Part shown: positions 9,849 to 18,232 of the stretch, piece by piece
Layout: every line of letters starts with the position of its first letter
Numbering within the stretch: the first letter of the stretch is position 1
Source of the DNA: Proteiniclasticum ruminis
GTDB taxonomy: Bacteria; Bacillota; Clostridia; Clostridiales; Clostridiaceae
Assembly: GCF_900115135.1 (NCBI RefSeq)
Contig: NZ_FOVK01000001.1
Coordinates: 868,001-932,000, forward strand
Length of the DNA stretch: 64,000 nt
Direction: 5' to 3'
The notes under the pieces: generated by a model
Database searches by the model: none
What the model saw: only the letters and a program-made list of their open reading frames with translations
What the model was told of the DNA's origin: nothing
Position numbers and translations under genes: made by a program

Positions 9849-10910
9849 ATGGAAAGCTCCAAACTGAAAGAAACTTATGAAAAGCAGCAATATCAGAACC
9901 AGGCAAACTTAGTTTATGTGAACACAATCATTATTGGCGCCATCCTGGTTTTCATCTATTTTTTTGTCCTGCAGACCTATAGAGTTGCATTCGCAAACGT
10001 TCTGCTCCTGGCAGTTTCTTATATGTCCATCAAGCTCAACCGTAAGGAACAGTACGCCCTGAGTTCTCTCATTTTCATCACCATGGTAGCCTTTACCGCA
10101 TTTCTCCAGATTCATGAGTTCGGTCTCCGTACCGGATTCCAGTATTTTTATCTTAATCTCTCAGGACTTGTGATGTTCACCAACTGGAAACCATGGCAGA
10201 AAGCAGCTGGAACAATACTTCTGGTTTCCATTTTTATCCTTTCATTTAGGATGAGTTATCAGGTTTCTCCTCCAGTCGAGTTGAACTACTTTTGGGTTTT
10301 CTTTTTGCATTCGGTGAATATTCTGCTCAATGTGGCCGGTGTCGCAAACTCCGCTAATTACTACATCACCATCACAAAAAAGGCTCACCAGACCCTCACC
10401 GATCTGGCCATGAAAGATTATCTGACGGGTTTGATGAACCGGACATCCTTCGACCACTTTCTTCTCGAGCTTTGTGAAAGCAGAGTGAAGAAAGGCCACG
10501 GCATGTCCATCCTGCTGCTGGATTTGGATCATTTCAAGCGGATCAATGATACCTATGGACATCTCTGTGGAGATGAACTGCTTCGTCAGTTTGGTAAGAT
10601 TCTTCAGGAACAGACTCGGAAAGAAGACTGCGCTGCCAGATATGGTGGTGAGGAATTTGTCATCGTCTCAAAGTCAGACTCCTTGATGGAGACGTCGCTG
10701 TTTGCTGAGAGCATCCGTAAAAGAGTCCATGACATGCAGTTTAACTATAAGGGCCAGATGATCTCGGTGACCTTGAGCATTGGTGCCCTTTTTATCTCTC
10801 CTCAGGCTGCCACCCATAGACAGGAAGCCCTGGAGCTTGCCGATCAGCTTCTTTACAGGGCAAAATCAGGCGGACGTAACAAGGTTATTTCTGACCAGCT
10901 GGCCAGCTGA
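9849..10910 (+). CDS. membrane diguanylate cyclase (GGDEF domain)
   Basis: A 353-residue protein. The first 165 residues form five or six hydrophobic helices, a membrane sensor of unassigned type. They are followed by a complete GGDEF domain with DYLTGLMNR near 190, DLDHFKRIND near 225, the active-site GGEEF at 266-270 and the downstream SIGA motif. An inhibitory I-site RKED (R257, D260) lies exactly five residues before GGEEF, so product feedback inhibition is expected. It should make c-di-GMP from GTP, opposing the EAL protein encoded a few kb away. The gene is monocistronic, with its own promoter and a strong terminator. The signal sensed is unknown. Confidence 0.92.
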   Translation: MESSKLKETYEKQQYQNQANLVYVNTIIIGAILVFIYFFVLQTYRVAFANVLLLAVSYMSIKLNRKEQYALSSLIFITMVAFTAFLQIHEFGLRTGFQYFYLNLSGLVMFTNWKPWQKAAGTILLVSIFILSFRMSYQVSPPVELNYFWVFFLHSVNILLNVAGVANSANYYITITKKAHQTLTDLAMKDYLTGLMNRTSFDHFLLELCESRVKKGHGMSILLLDLDHFKRINDTYGHLCGDELLRQFGKILQEQTRKEDCAARYGGEEFVIVSKSDSLMETSLFAESIRKRVHDMQFNYKGQMISVTLSIGALFISPQAATHRQEALELADQLLYRAKSGGRNKVISDQLAS

Positions 10911-10920
10911 ATCTCAACAC

Positions 10921-10956
10921 AGAAAAGCTCCTGGTTTCATTACCAGGAGCTTTTCT
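10921..10956. terminator. bidirectional terminator
   Basis: A perfect 14-bp stem pairs 10921-10934 with 10943-10956 around an 8-base loop, with the T-rich sequence inside the arms (AGAAAAGC and GCTTTTCT). It lies between the convergent diguanylate cyclase and TPR genes. Confidence 0.85.
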
Positions 10957-10980
10957 ATGCGGCTACATACTTTTGTTGGT

Positions 10981-12180
10981 TCAAGACTCTGAGAGGATTG
11001 CACGTACTCTTGAATTGTTATACATACTATTGGGTCTTTCATTGGGAATCCTCTGGAGGACTTTCTTCGCGTTCTCCAGTTCTCCAAGATCAAACAGGTA
11101 CAGTCCATAGGTATAAAGCACTTCTTCAAAATACACACCGTCCGGGAATCTTGTCAGATACTCTTCATACCACTTCTTAGCCTCCTCCGTCTTTTCCTGC
11201 CTCTGATATGTATTGGCAAGATAAAACACAGCTTCAGACTTATACTCAGGGATCTCTCCATTGTTCAGAATATGGTGAAATGCTTCCGCAGCTCTGTCAT
11301 AATTGCCTGCTCTAAAGTCAGAAAGCGCTTCATCGTGCACTGCAACCTCATCCTCTGAGAAGACTCTGCCTGGAGTCACCGGTCCAGGTTCTTCAGTGAC
11401 AGGTGGTTCCTCCTCAGGCTCTTCCACTACGGGTGGTTCTACTGGTGTCTCTACTGGTGTCTCTATTGGCGTTTCAACAGGTGCTTCAGGCTCTGGATTC
11501 TCCTCTGGCTCTACTACAGAAGGTTCTTCCTCTTTCGCCACTTCTTCACCCGGCTCCTTGGGTGCACTGAAATCCAGTGCTCTGGATAAACTATATCCAG
11601 CTACACCAAGAAAAACGAGAAGAATGAGGAATGAGGCCAAGGATTTTCCAGGATTCTTTCTTTTTTTCACAGATAACACCGACAGCTCATCCAGATATCT
11701 CAAAGCCTTCTCATTGCTGCTGTCAAGCAGTAATGCCTGATTCATATATTCTCTGGCATCATCCAGGCTGCCATTCAGAAAATGGCAATGCCCCATATGA
11801 AGGAGAAGCCCAACCATTTCAGGTTCCCGTTCGAAAAGATCCTTAAACACGCTGATGGCTCTTGTGTAATCGCCTTGATCTTCTGCACGGATGGCTTCTT
11901 TATAGAGTTTTTGAAAATCCTGGGCAGTATCTGCCTTATATTTCAGTAAGTACTCCACAGCCTTATTGTCTCGTGCTTTCACAGAAATACTTTTATTCCA
12001 GTAATATTTTGCTTTATCAAAGTTACAGAAAAGATACTCACAGTATCCCAAAAGGTTCATCGTTTCAGTATCTTCTGGATTTACCAATAGGCTGCCTTCT
12101 AGTATATCCCTTGCTTTTGAAATATTATTTTCTTCTAATGCGACTTGCGCTTCTTTCACGTTCTTGCTTGCTTGTTCCAT
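10981..12180 (-). CDS. membrane-anchored tetratricopeptide-repeat protein with Pro/Glu-rich linker
   Basis: A 399-residue protein in three parts. Cytoplasmic TPR-like repeats occupy residues 3-165 (A-x3-L-x7-A-x8-P spacing, for example NLLGYCEYLFCNFDKA). One transmembrane helix lies near 185-205 (SLASFLILLVFLGVAGY). An extracytoplasmic Pro/Glu-rich spacer at about 215-275 contains tandem VETP/IETP units. A second TPR block runs from 280 to the end, resembling the TPR part of YbgF/CpoB-type envelope proteins. TPRs mediate protein-protein contacts, so a scaffold role at the envelope is likely but the partner is unknown. It starts at the ATG at 12180 and ends at the terminator shared with the diguanylate cyclase. 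Confidence 0.75.
   Translation of the reverse strand: MEQASKNVKEAQVALEENNISKARDILEGSLLVNPEDTETMNLLGYCEYLFCNFDKAKYYWNKSISVKARDNKAVEYLLKYKADTAQDFQKLYKEAIRAEDQGDYTRAISVFKDLFEREPEMVGLLLHMGHCHFLNGSLDDAREYMNQALLLDSSNEKALRYLDELSVLSVKKRKNPGKSLASFLILLVFLGVAGYSLSRALDFSAPKEPGEEVAKEEEPSVVEPEENPEPEAPVETPIETPVETPVEPPVVEEPEEEPPVTEEPGPVTPGRVFSEDEVAVHDEALSDFRAGNYDRAAEAFHHILNNGEIPEYKSEAVFYLANTYQRQEKTEEAKKWYEEYLTRFPDGVYFEEVLYTYGLYLFDLGELENAKKVLQRIPNERPNSMYNNSRVRAILSES
11441..11488. repeat. 12-bp tandem repeat inside the TPR gene
   Basis: Four successive 12-base units: ACTGGTGTCTCT twice exactly, then two diverged copies. On the coding strand they encode ETPV/ETPI-like tetrapeptides of the Pro/Glu spacer. Identical adjacent units suggest that spacer length can change by slippage. 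Confidence 0.8.
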
Positions 12181-12361
12181 TCGTTACCTCTCCTATCCTG
12201 TCTTCTGGCCACAACTCCATATGGCACTGTGCAATCAAATGGTATCTGATTTCTGTTCTATTCTATCGTAACTCTAGGGGAAAATCTATGACTTCCAGGT
12301 TATTTTCACTTTTTCATCAGATTATCTTCATGAACTTCATACTTTTTGAACTGAAAAACAA

Positions 12362-12397
12362 GAACCAGTTTAAAAGCTACTCCTTTGAAACTGGTTC
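12362..12397 (-). terminator. terminator downstream of the MgtC-like gene
   Basis: A 10-bp perfect stem pairs 12362-12371 with 12388-12397 and can be extended by several pairs on the outside. On the minus strand it is followed by TTGTTTTT. It lies about 65 bases past the stop of the MgtC-like gene. The rest of 12181-12461 holds no recognised gene. Confidence 0.7.
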
Positions 12398-12461
12398 CTG
12401 TTTGATCTCATCTTTTTGTATTGTCTGGACTGCTGGTATTACCTTTTATGATCAGAAGAGA

Positions 12462-13172
12462 CTAATCCTCTGTGACCTTTCGTATTTCCAATATACTGTC
12501 ATTATAGGACAAATCCCGCATTACTTTGAGTATATCGAGAGACTTTGGTAAATTCAGTGTATATATACACCCTTTCACGCCTTCGCCAGAACCTCTAATA
12601 AAATCCATATCGATGACGTGTATGTTCTTCGTATCAAAATAGGTGTCTATAAACTCAATGGTCTTTGATTTCTTAGTGAACTCCACTTCAAGCTTGATGT
12701 TTTTTCCACTATGAAACAGTCTGTCCTGAATTTTCTTCAGGGAGATCAGCACAATGACACAGATTACAAGGGCTGCCATGCTGATGATGTAATATCCGTA
12801 ACCGATGGCTAGACCCAGACAAGCTACCAGCCAGAGTGTTGCTGCTGTAGTCAGCCCTTTAATGGATCCTTTGGTATGTATGATTGTGCCCGCTCCAAGA
12901 AAACCGATTCCACTGATCACTTGTGCAGAAAGTCTTCCATAATCCGCTCTAAGAATGTCCTGGAGCCTGCTGTCTTGTAGAACCCTCTGAATGATCTCTT
13001 CATTCATGGTTGCCTGAATCAGCGCAATAACGCAAGCGCCAATACATACCAGTATATGGGTCCTGAAGCCCGCTGGACGGTTTTTATACTCTCTCTCATA
13101 TCCAATGAGCCCTCCTGCGAAAACTGCGATTCCAAGCCTGAAAAGCACTTCTCTATAATCTATCTCAATCAC
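12462..13172 (-). CDS. MgtC/SapB-family membrane protein
   Basis: A 236-residue protein whose N-terminal 145 residues are a typical MgtC domain. It has four or five membrane helices with GGLIGYEREYKNRPAGFRTH, VISGIGFLGAGTI and the conserved KGSIKGLTTAATLW. A soluble ACT-like C-terminal domain follows. Family members affect magnesium homeostasis and acid or intracellular survival. The exact start is uncertain. The only standard codon near the expected N-terminus is GTG at 13172, but it overlaps the perfect Shine-Dalgarno AGGAGGTGAT. At ideal spacing from that sequence stands ATA (13163-13161), suggesting either a rare ATA start or a mutated ATG. No Mg2+ leader was recognised upstream. Confidence 0.85.
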   Translation of the reverse strand: MIEIDYREVLFRLGIAVFAGGLIGYEREYKNRPAGFRTHILVCIGACVIALIQATMNEEIIQRVLQDSRLQDILRADYGRLSAQVISGIGFLGAGTIIHTKGSIKGLTTAATLWLVACLGLAIGYGYYIISMAALVICVIVLISLKKIQDRLFHSGKNIKLEVEFTKKSKTIEFIDTYFDTKNIHVIDMDFIRGSGEGVKGCIYTLNLPKSLDILKVMRDLSYNDSILEIRKVTED

Positions 13173-13235
13173 CTCCTGCTCGTATTTTATCTCTGGTTCA
13201 GTTCATCTAAACCTTTACATTCTGGTTTATATAGA

Positions 13236-13263
13236 AGGTCTCCCTATCTTCATAAGGAGACCT
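13236..13263 (-). terminator. possible terminator after the HAD phosphatase gene
   Basis: An 8-bp perfect stem pairs 13236-13243 with 13256-13263, just past the HAD stop codon. The following T-run is poor, so termination may be partial. Confidence 0.45.
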
Positions 13264-13273
13264 CCTCAGTGTA

Positions 13274-14065
13274 TTAAAGATCTTGTATCATATATTTCAC
13301 TGATGGAAAAGAAAAATCAGCTCGAATTGGACTGGCTTCATAATCTTCAGTTTTGGTCTCTCCAGAGAAAACAACCACAGCCGTTATGCCTGCATTGATT
13401 CCAGTTTGAACATCTGTATAGAGGCGGTCACCCACCATGACCATTCCAGATTTATCAAGACCATATTTGTCTGCAATGCTTTCCACTACCTCTTTATTGG
13501 GCTTTCCAATAACCTTAGGCTTTTTCCCAGTGGATGCTTCAATAAGAGCTGCCATAGCGCCCGCATCCGGCATAAAAGCATCGTTTGGCAACGGACAGTT
13601 GAAGTCAGGGTGAGTCGCAATATACTCTACTCCAGCCGCAATATACTCGCATGCTCCCCAAAGCTTTTCATAGGTGAGCGTTGTATCGAATCCAAGCACC
13701 ACATAATCCACTTCCTGGTGTCTTTCTTTCACCAGCTGAAAGCCTTCCATCTCAAATTCCTCTTCCAGAGCAGGCGTCCCCAGCAAATAGATTCTGGCAC
13801 CTTCCTTCTTTCTCTTGAGGTATCTTGTAGTGGCTTCCCCTGATGTGAAGATGTCTTCCTTGTCCGCATGAATTCCAAGCCTACCTAATTTTTCCACATA
13901 CGAGAGTTTATTTTTCGACGAGTTGTTCGTGAGAAAAATATATCTCTTTCCCTTCTCCTTGATGGTCTCAAGAAAATCCAGAGCACCGTCTATCAGTTCA
14001 TTTCCCAGGAAAATCGTACCGTCCATATCAAGAAGAAAAGTCTCTTTATCTTTTAATCTATGCAA
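13274..14065 (-). CDS. HAD superfamily (subclass IIA) sugar/p-nitrophenyl phosphatase
   Basis: 263 residues with all HAD motifs: FLLDMDGTIF (nucleophile and acid-base Asp) near residue 11, FLTNNSSKN near 45, the K of the GKPNKEV segment near 190, and MVGDRLYTDVQTG near 210. The cap between motifs II and III makes it subclass IIA, like NagD, AraL and phosphoglycolate phosphatases. These enzymes dephosphorylate small sugar or sugar-acid phosphates, often as house-cleaning. It begins 12 bases after the TRAP large permease gene, so it is probably the last gene of the TRAP operon. That hints at a phosphorylated breakdown product of the transported compound. The substrate is not predictable. Confidence 0.88.
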   Translation of the reverse strand: MHRLKDKETFLLDMDGTIFLGNELIDGALDFLETIKEKGKRYIFLTNNSSKNKLSYVEKLGRLGIHADKEDIFTSGEATTRYLKRKKEGARIYLLGTPALEEEFEMEGFQLVKERHQEVDYVVLGFDTTLTYEKLWGACEYIAAGVEYIATHPDFNCPLPNDAFMPDAGAMAALIEASTGKKPKVIGKPNKEVVESIADKYGLDKSGMVMVGDRLYTDVQTGINAGITAVVVFSGETKTEDYEASPIRADFSFPSVKYMIQDL

Positions 14066-14077
14066 AACATTTCTCCT

Positions 14078-15364
14078 TTAATTGAATAAGTTATAGGTGA
14101 ACAGTGCAACTCCTTCAGAGTAAGTAATAAGGAGCAGTACCGCAATAAGTGCAATAATAAATGGCCATACTTCTTTTAGGAAGTCTTCCAGCTTTAGCCC
14201 TACAATGGTGCATACCGTAAACATCATGGAACCAAAAGGCGGTGTCAAACCTCCAATCATGATATTAACAATAAAAATCATACCAAAATGAATTGGATCA
14301 ATCCCAAAGGATACAACAGCCGGTACTAGAAGTGGTGCAAGTATTACAAGTGCTGCGCCACCTTCCAGGAACATTCCAATAAACAGAAGAAGTGCATTAA
14401 TAACCAAAAGAAGTACAATCGGACTGTCCGTCATATTCATGAGGAACTCCGTAATCATCTGAGGGATTCTTTCTAATGTCAGATAATATCCAAATACTTT
14501 AGCACTTGCAATAATAGCCATTACTCCACCGGTACCTTTTACAGTATCCATAAGAATAACAGGGATATGCTCCAGCTTAAGCTCTTTATAAACAAAGAAT
14601 CCAACAATCACTGAGAAGAATACTGCAACGGCTCCTGCCTCAGTAGGTGTGAACATCCCCATTCTCATACCCATAATAATTACGAATGGAATAACAAGGG
14701 CCCAGATTGATTTGATAAACTGTCTGAGAATTTCACCAATACTAGCCATTTTTTGTCTTTGAGGAGTATAGTTACGCTTTGCTGAAATGATATGAACTGC
14801 AATCATAAGCGCAATCGTCATAAGGATACCCGGCATATAAGCTGCAAGGAACATATCTCCTACGGTCACATTCGCAATCAGCGCATATAGAATCAGATTG
14901 GTTCCAGGAGGAATAACTGGGCTGATGGCTGATGATGCTGCGGTAATCGCTCCGGAAAATGGTAGAGAAAACCCTTTCTTTACCATTTCAGGAACAAGGA
15001 TTTTAGATTGCATCGCTGCATCTGCGTTCGCTGAACCAGAAATACCACCCATGAACGCACTAAGCAGAACATTTACTTGAGCAAGTCCTCCTTTTGTATG
15101 ACCTACAAGAACATTGGCGAAATCCATCATCGCACCTGATATTCCTGAATAGTTCATGACAGAACCCATCATGACAAAGAAAGGCACTGCCAGATATGGG
15201 AAAGATTCAACTGCTGTTACATACTGCTGAATCACCATTTCTGTAGGCATTGAGTTATTAATGAAAATAAAATAAAAAAGTGATGATCCTATCAGCGAAA
15301 ACGCAACAGGAATGTTCATGAAAAATAATACAAAGAGAACTATAACCGGTAATAACGCTTCCAT
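14078..15364 (-). CDS. dctM: TRAP transporter large permease, DctM family
   Basis: A 428-residue membrane protein with about 12 hydrophobic helices. It carries the DctM signatures PYLAVPFFVMMGSVMNYSG, GISGSANADAA and VIPPGTNLI in the first half and GLTPPFGSMMFTV in the second. It is the Na+-driven transport subunit of a tripartite TRAP uptake system. Its start codon overlaps the DctQ stop (TAATG), consistent with translational coupling. It does not carry a fused small subunit. The substrate is unknown; the family takes up organic acids, including C4-dicarboxylates, sugar acids and keto acids. Confidence 0.93.
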   Translation of the reverse strand: MEALLPVIVLFVLFFMNIPVAFSLIGSSLFYFIFINNSMPTEMVIQQYVTAVESFPYLAVPFFVMMGSVMNYSGISGAMMDFANVLVGHTKGGLAQVNVLLSAFMGGISGSANADAAMQSKILVPEMVKKGFSLPFSGAITAASSAISPVIPPGTNLILYALIANVTVGDMFLAAYMPGILMTIALMIAVHIISAKRNYTPQRQKMASIGEILRQFIKSIWALVIPFVIIMGMRMGMFTPTEAGAVAVFFSVIVGFFVYKELKLEHIPVILMDTVKGTGGVMAIIASAKVFGYYLTLERIPQMITEFLMNMTDSPIVLLLVINALLLFIGMFLEGGAALVILAPLLVPAVVSFGIDPIHFGMIFIVNIMIGGLTPPFGSMMFTVCTIVGLKLEDFLKEVWPFIIALIAVLLLITYSEGVALFTYNLFN

Positions 15365-15888
15365 TACTCTTCTACCCCCTGATCCTCTGGATCACCAATT
15401 TCCAGTTTGACATCCCTCTTCAGGAATACTTTTCTAATGCTCTGCACCAGGAAGTAAATAGAGTAGATGGTGATTAATCCGAACGAAATTACAATGGCAA
15501 CATATATGAACTTATAAGATAACTCCAAAGCTGCAGTAATCTTTGTGGAATTCATAAAGTAAAGGAAACTAAGGTAAAACATAGTTCCTGATAATACTGT
15601 CACTACACTTGAAGTAATCATCAGAACTATTGGCTGATATTTATCTGGAACCAGATTGGTCAGAACTTCAATTCCAATAAGTCCTTTGGTCTTATATGCA
15701 GACGCAAGCCCCAGAAAAATTACCCAAACAAATGCTCCAACCGCTACTTCTTCCGTCCAGTTGAAAGTAAATCTTAAAAAATATCGGGTAAAAACATTAA
15801 TAAGTACAAGAACCGAGGTGATGCTTAAGAAAACTGAACCAATAATCAGTTCAAAATGAACAAAAAAATTACGTAAATGCCCTTTCAT
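15364..15888 (-). CDS. dctQ: TRAP transporter small permease, DctQ family
   Basis: A 174-residue protein with four hydrophobic helices, a length and layout typical of DctQ. The conserved FNWTEEVAVGAFVWVIFLG block is near residue 38, followed by AYKTKGLIGIE. It pairs with DctM in the membrane. It is preceded by a 95-base gap holding a hairpin that separates it from dctP, and it overlaps dctM by one base. Confidence 0.92.
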   Translation of the reverse strand: MKGHLRNFFVHFELIIGSVFLSITSVLVLINVFTRYFLRFTFNWTEEVAVGAFVWVIFLGLASAYKTKGLIGIEVLTNLVPDKYQPIVLMITSSVVTVLSGTMFYLSFLYFMNSTKITAALELSYKFIYVAIVISFGLITIYSIYFLVQSIRKVFLKRDVKLEIGDPEDQGVEE

Positions 15889-15932
15889 CGTATCCTCCTA
15901 TTAAACTTAAATTTAAATGCCTAAAATTTTCA

Positions 15933-15964
15933 ATAGCATTCCCCTGATCACAGAGGAATGCTAT
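15933..15964 (-). promoter_or_regulatory. intercistronic hairpin between dctP and dctQ
   Basis: A 10-bp stem (15933-15942 with 15955-15964), with a further three pairs inside after one mismatch, follows the dctP stop codon. No strong T-run follows. Such hairpins often protect the 3' end of binding-protein mRNA, giving more DctP than permease, or terminate partially. Confidence 0.6.
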
Positions 15965-15983
15965 GAAAACTACTATTCAGCTA

Positions 15984-17015
15984 TTACTGTCCAGCTTTAA
16001 TCTTGTTCAGTTCCTCTATGATTTTTTCATAGATGCCAGGTGTCCACTGCGGGAACTTTGTGTATACTGGCTCTGCAGCCTTCAGGAATGCTTCCGCATC
16101 AACTTCATGGAAGTTCACGCCTTCAGCTTTCAGAAGTTCTGCAAACTCGGATTCTGCCTTGATTGTCTCATCCAGGTTGTCCTGCATGCCCTTTTCAAAC
16201 TCTTCAGAAATAATAGTTCTCTGTTCTTCGGTCAGTTCATCCCAAAGCTTTGTGGAAAGAACAACTGCAGATACACCAAGAAGGTGGTTCGTCAGAGAGT
16301 ATTCTTTCACGTTTTCATACTGCTGTGTTCCATAGTAAGTCATGATGGAACCTTCAACACCGTCGATAACACCCTGCTGAATTGCAGCATAGGTATCTGG
16401 ATATGGCATGGAAACAGGGTTTCCTCCCATAGCTTCGATGGTGTAAGTATACAGCTGGCTTGTGGGAACGCGGATGTTAAGACCTTTCATGTCTTCTGGG
16501 CTCTTGATTGGCTTCTTGGTCATCATGCTTCTGAAACCAAACACCCAATCCAGTGAAAGCACCTTAGCACCATGCTCTTCTTCCAGCTTCTTGTTCATAT
16601 CCTGAACCAGTGGAGTTTTTGTCATAGCAAAATACTCATCAAATGTTGTGTACAGGAATGGTCCTGTTACAGCATTGTAGTCTGGCACGTAGTCACCAAG
16701 GAAGTTTACACCATCCACCAGGATCCAGTCTGCACCGGAGACAACCTGCTCCATACCATCTTTACCGATTGGAAGAATTCCACCGGTGAAAAGCTTCAGT
16801 TCCAGAGAACCGTTACTTCTCTCATTTACTGCCTCTACTACTTTTTTCAGCGAGATGGCGGTCTGCTCATCGTCTACAAACTTAGTGCTGACGGTGATCT
16901 CTTTTTTCTTTGGTGCTTCAGTTCCTGTGCCTGATTCACCTTCATTCTTTGCGCCACAAGCAACAATTGTTGTAGCCATCAGAACGGTTGCAATGAGTGT
17001 TGCAATTTTCTTCAT
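15984..17015 (-). CDS. dctP: TRAP transporter solute-binding lipoprotein, DctP family
   Basis: A 343-residue secreted binding protein. A lipoprotein signal peptide (MKKIATLIATVLMATTIVAC) has its lipobox Cys at residue 20, followed by an acidic linker. DctP features include the central region LNIRVPTSQLYTYTIEAMGG, with the Arg that salt-bridges substrate carboxylates, and the GVIDGVEGSI segment. It delivers an organic acid to DctQM. It is first in the operon, with a good promoter upstream. The neighbouring AraC, TetR and kinase genes give no clue to the ligand. Confidence 0.93.
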   Translation of the reverse strand: MKKIATLIATVLMATTIVACGAKNEGESGTGTEAPKKKEITVSTKFVDDEQTAISLKKVVEAVNERSNGSLELKLFTGGILPIGKDGMEQVVSGADWILVDGVNFLGDYVPDYNAVTGPFLYTTFDEYFAMTKTPLVQDMNKKLEEEHGAKVLSLDWVFGFRSMMTKKPIKSPEDMKGLNIRVPTSQLYTYTIEAMGGNPVSMPYPDTYAAIQQGVIDGVEGSIMTYYGTQQYENVKEYSLTNHLLGVSAVVLSTKLWDELTEEQRTIISEEFEKGMQDNLDETIKAESEFAELLKAEGVNFHEVDAEAFLKAAEPVYTKFPQWTPGIYEKIIEELNKIKAGQ

Positions 17016-17109
17016 ATAGTACCCCCTAATTTTTGTTTGAAACCATATAAAAGCACTGAAGCAATAAGTACCTCAGTACTGATAACGATTTCCTGTTCAT
17101 TGTTAATTC

Positions 17110-17138
17110 ATAATAGCATAATGTTAAATCCATGTAAA
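17110..17138 (-). promoter_or_regulatory. probable dctP promoter
   Basis: On the minus strand, TTTACA (17138-17133) and TATTAT (17115-17110) are 17 bases apart, about 95 bases before the dctP ATG, leaving a 5' leader of roughly 90 bases. Confidence 0.6.
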
Positions 17139-17200
17139 GCTTTAAATTGATGCTTTATTTTATAAATTTATAGTGGTAAAATAAAGGATTATTTCATCAG

Positions 17201-17249
17201 AAAAAAAGTCCATGGAATCTCCTGTACTGGGACTCCATGGACTTTTTTT
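17201..17249 (-). terminator. strong terminator immediately after rnfD
   Basis: A perfect 16-bp stem (17201-17216 with 17234-17249) with seven A/T at each end gives a run of seven T on either strand. It begins one base after the rnfD stop and so closes the rnfCD transcript. Confidence 0.9.
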
Positions 17250-17250
17250 C

Positions 17251-18231
17251 TTATTGTCTGTTCCACTTCACTTTCGGTCTTTCCTTGTGACCATAAATTC
17301 TAGGCATGAACTTTTGATCAATGAATGGCGCAAGACCATTCATAATGAGAATTGCAAATCCAACGCCTCCCGGATAGGTGAAAAAGAACCTGAAAAGCGC
17401 TGTCAACACACCAGCCCCTACGGCAAAGACAGTCTTGCCTTCGGGAGTCAGAGCCCCTGAGCTGTAGTCCGTCGCCATATAGGTAGCACCGAAGAACAAG
17501 GTGCCCGAAAGCGCATGGGACATCATAAACTCAAAATTGAAGGAAGAAAAAATTCCCATGAGGAGCGTTGTGGTTAAAATGTAGAGCACGGGTATTTTCG
17601 GATTGATGATTCTTCTTAAGATCAGATAGAGCATCCCCAAGAGAATCAGTGCTTTACTGGTTTCTCCCACATTTCCCCCAAGATTGAATCCGAAAAACAG
17701 ATCCCTGAGACCTGGAACCATATCCGGTACGGAGGTTACACCCCCACCGATGTATTCCAGCGGAGTAGCAGAGGAAACGGCATCAGGTCCCGGAAGGACC
17801 CAATTGGTAATCCATGGAGAGAAAAACGCCTTCAGCATGACTCTCGCTGCTACAGCCGGATTAAACACATTTCTTCCGATTCCTCCACCAAACTGCTTTA
17901 CCACGACGATGGCGAAGACGGATCCGACGACAACACTCCACCATGGAGCGCTGACCGGAAGGCTTAGACCAAGAAGAGCACCTGTCACGAGAGCACTTCT
18001 GTCTTGAATGGTGATTTTCTTGTAGGTCCATTTCTGATAAAGATATTCACTGAGCACTGAAGTTCCCATCCCCAAAGCAATCATCAGGATTACTTTGGGT
18101 CCGAAAAAATATATGGCTCCAGCTGCAGGAAAGATCAGGGCAATGAGCACCTCTGTCATAATCTGAGCTGTGGTTCTTGGCGTTCTGATATGAGGTGAAG
18201 CTCCATGTTTCAATTTTTTCAGAAGTTCCAT
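17251..18231 (-). CDS. rnfD: Rnf electron transport complex subunit D
   Basis: 326 residues, integral membrane, RnfD/NqrB family. PHIRTPRTTAQIMTEVLIAL near the N-terminus and about nine helices fit the family. The covalent-FMN attachment motif is present as DAVSSATPLEY (Thr in S-x-A-T). RnfD belongs to the ferredoxin:NAD+ oxidoreductase that pumps Na+ or H+. The ATG at 18231 is chosen over the open frame reaching 18348 because the family begins close to this Met and the upstream part overlaps rnfC. It starts one base after the rnfC stop. A terminator follows at once, so rnfG, E, A and B are not in this operon. Confidence 0.92.
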   Translation of the reverse strand: MELLKKLKHGASPHIRTPRTTAQIMTEVLIALIFPAAGAIYFFGPKVILMIALGMGTSVLSEYLYQKWTYKKITIQDRSALVTGALLGLSLPVSAPWWSVVVGSVFAIVVVKQFGGGIGRNVFNPAVAARVMLKAFFSPWITNWVLPGPDAVSSATPLEYIGGGVTSVPDMVPGLRDLFFGFNLGGNVGETSKALILLGMLYLILRRIINPKIPVLYILTTTLLMGIFSSFNFEFMMSHALSGTLFFGATYMATDYSSGALTPEGKTVFAVGAGVLTALFRFFFTYPGGVGFAILIMNGLAPFIDQKFMPRIYGHKERPKVKWNRQ

Positions 18232-18232
18232 C

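Noticed and set aside
11862-12551. 229-codon plus-strand open frame
   Set aside because: It is antisense to the TPR gene and the end of the MgtC-like gene, spans a terminator, and encodes a sequence without domain character.
15933-15964. full terminator between dctP and dctQ
   Set aside because: The hairpin lacks a T-run and the TRAP subunits need co-expression, so it is called an intercistronic element instead.
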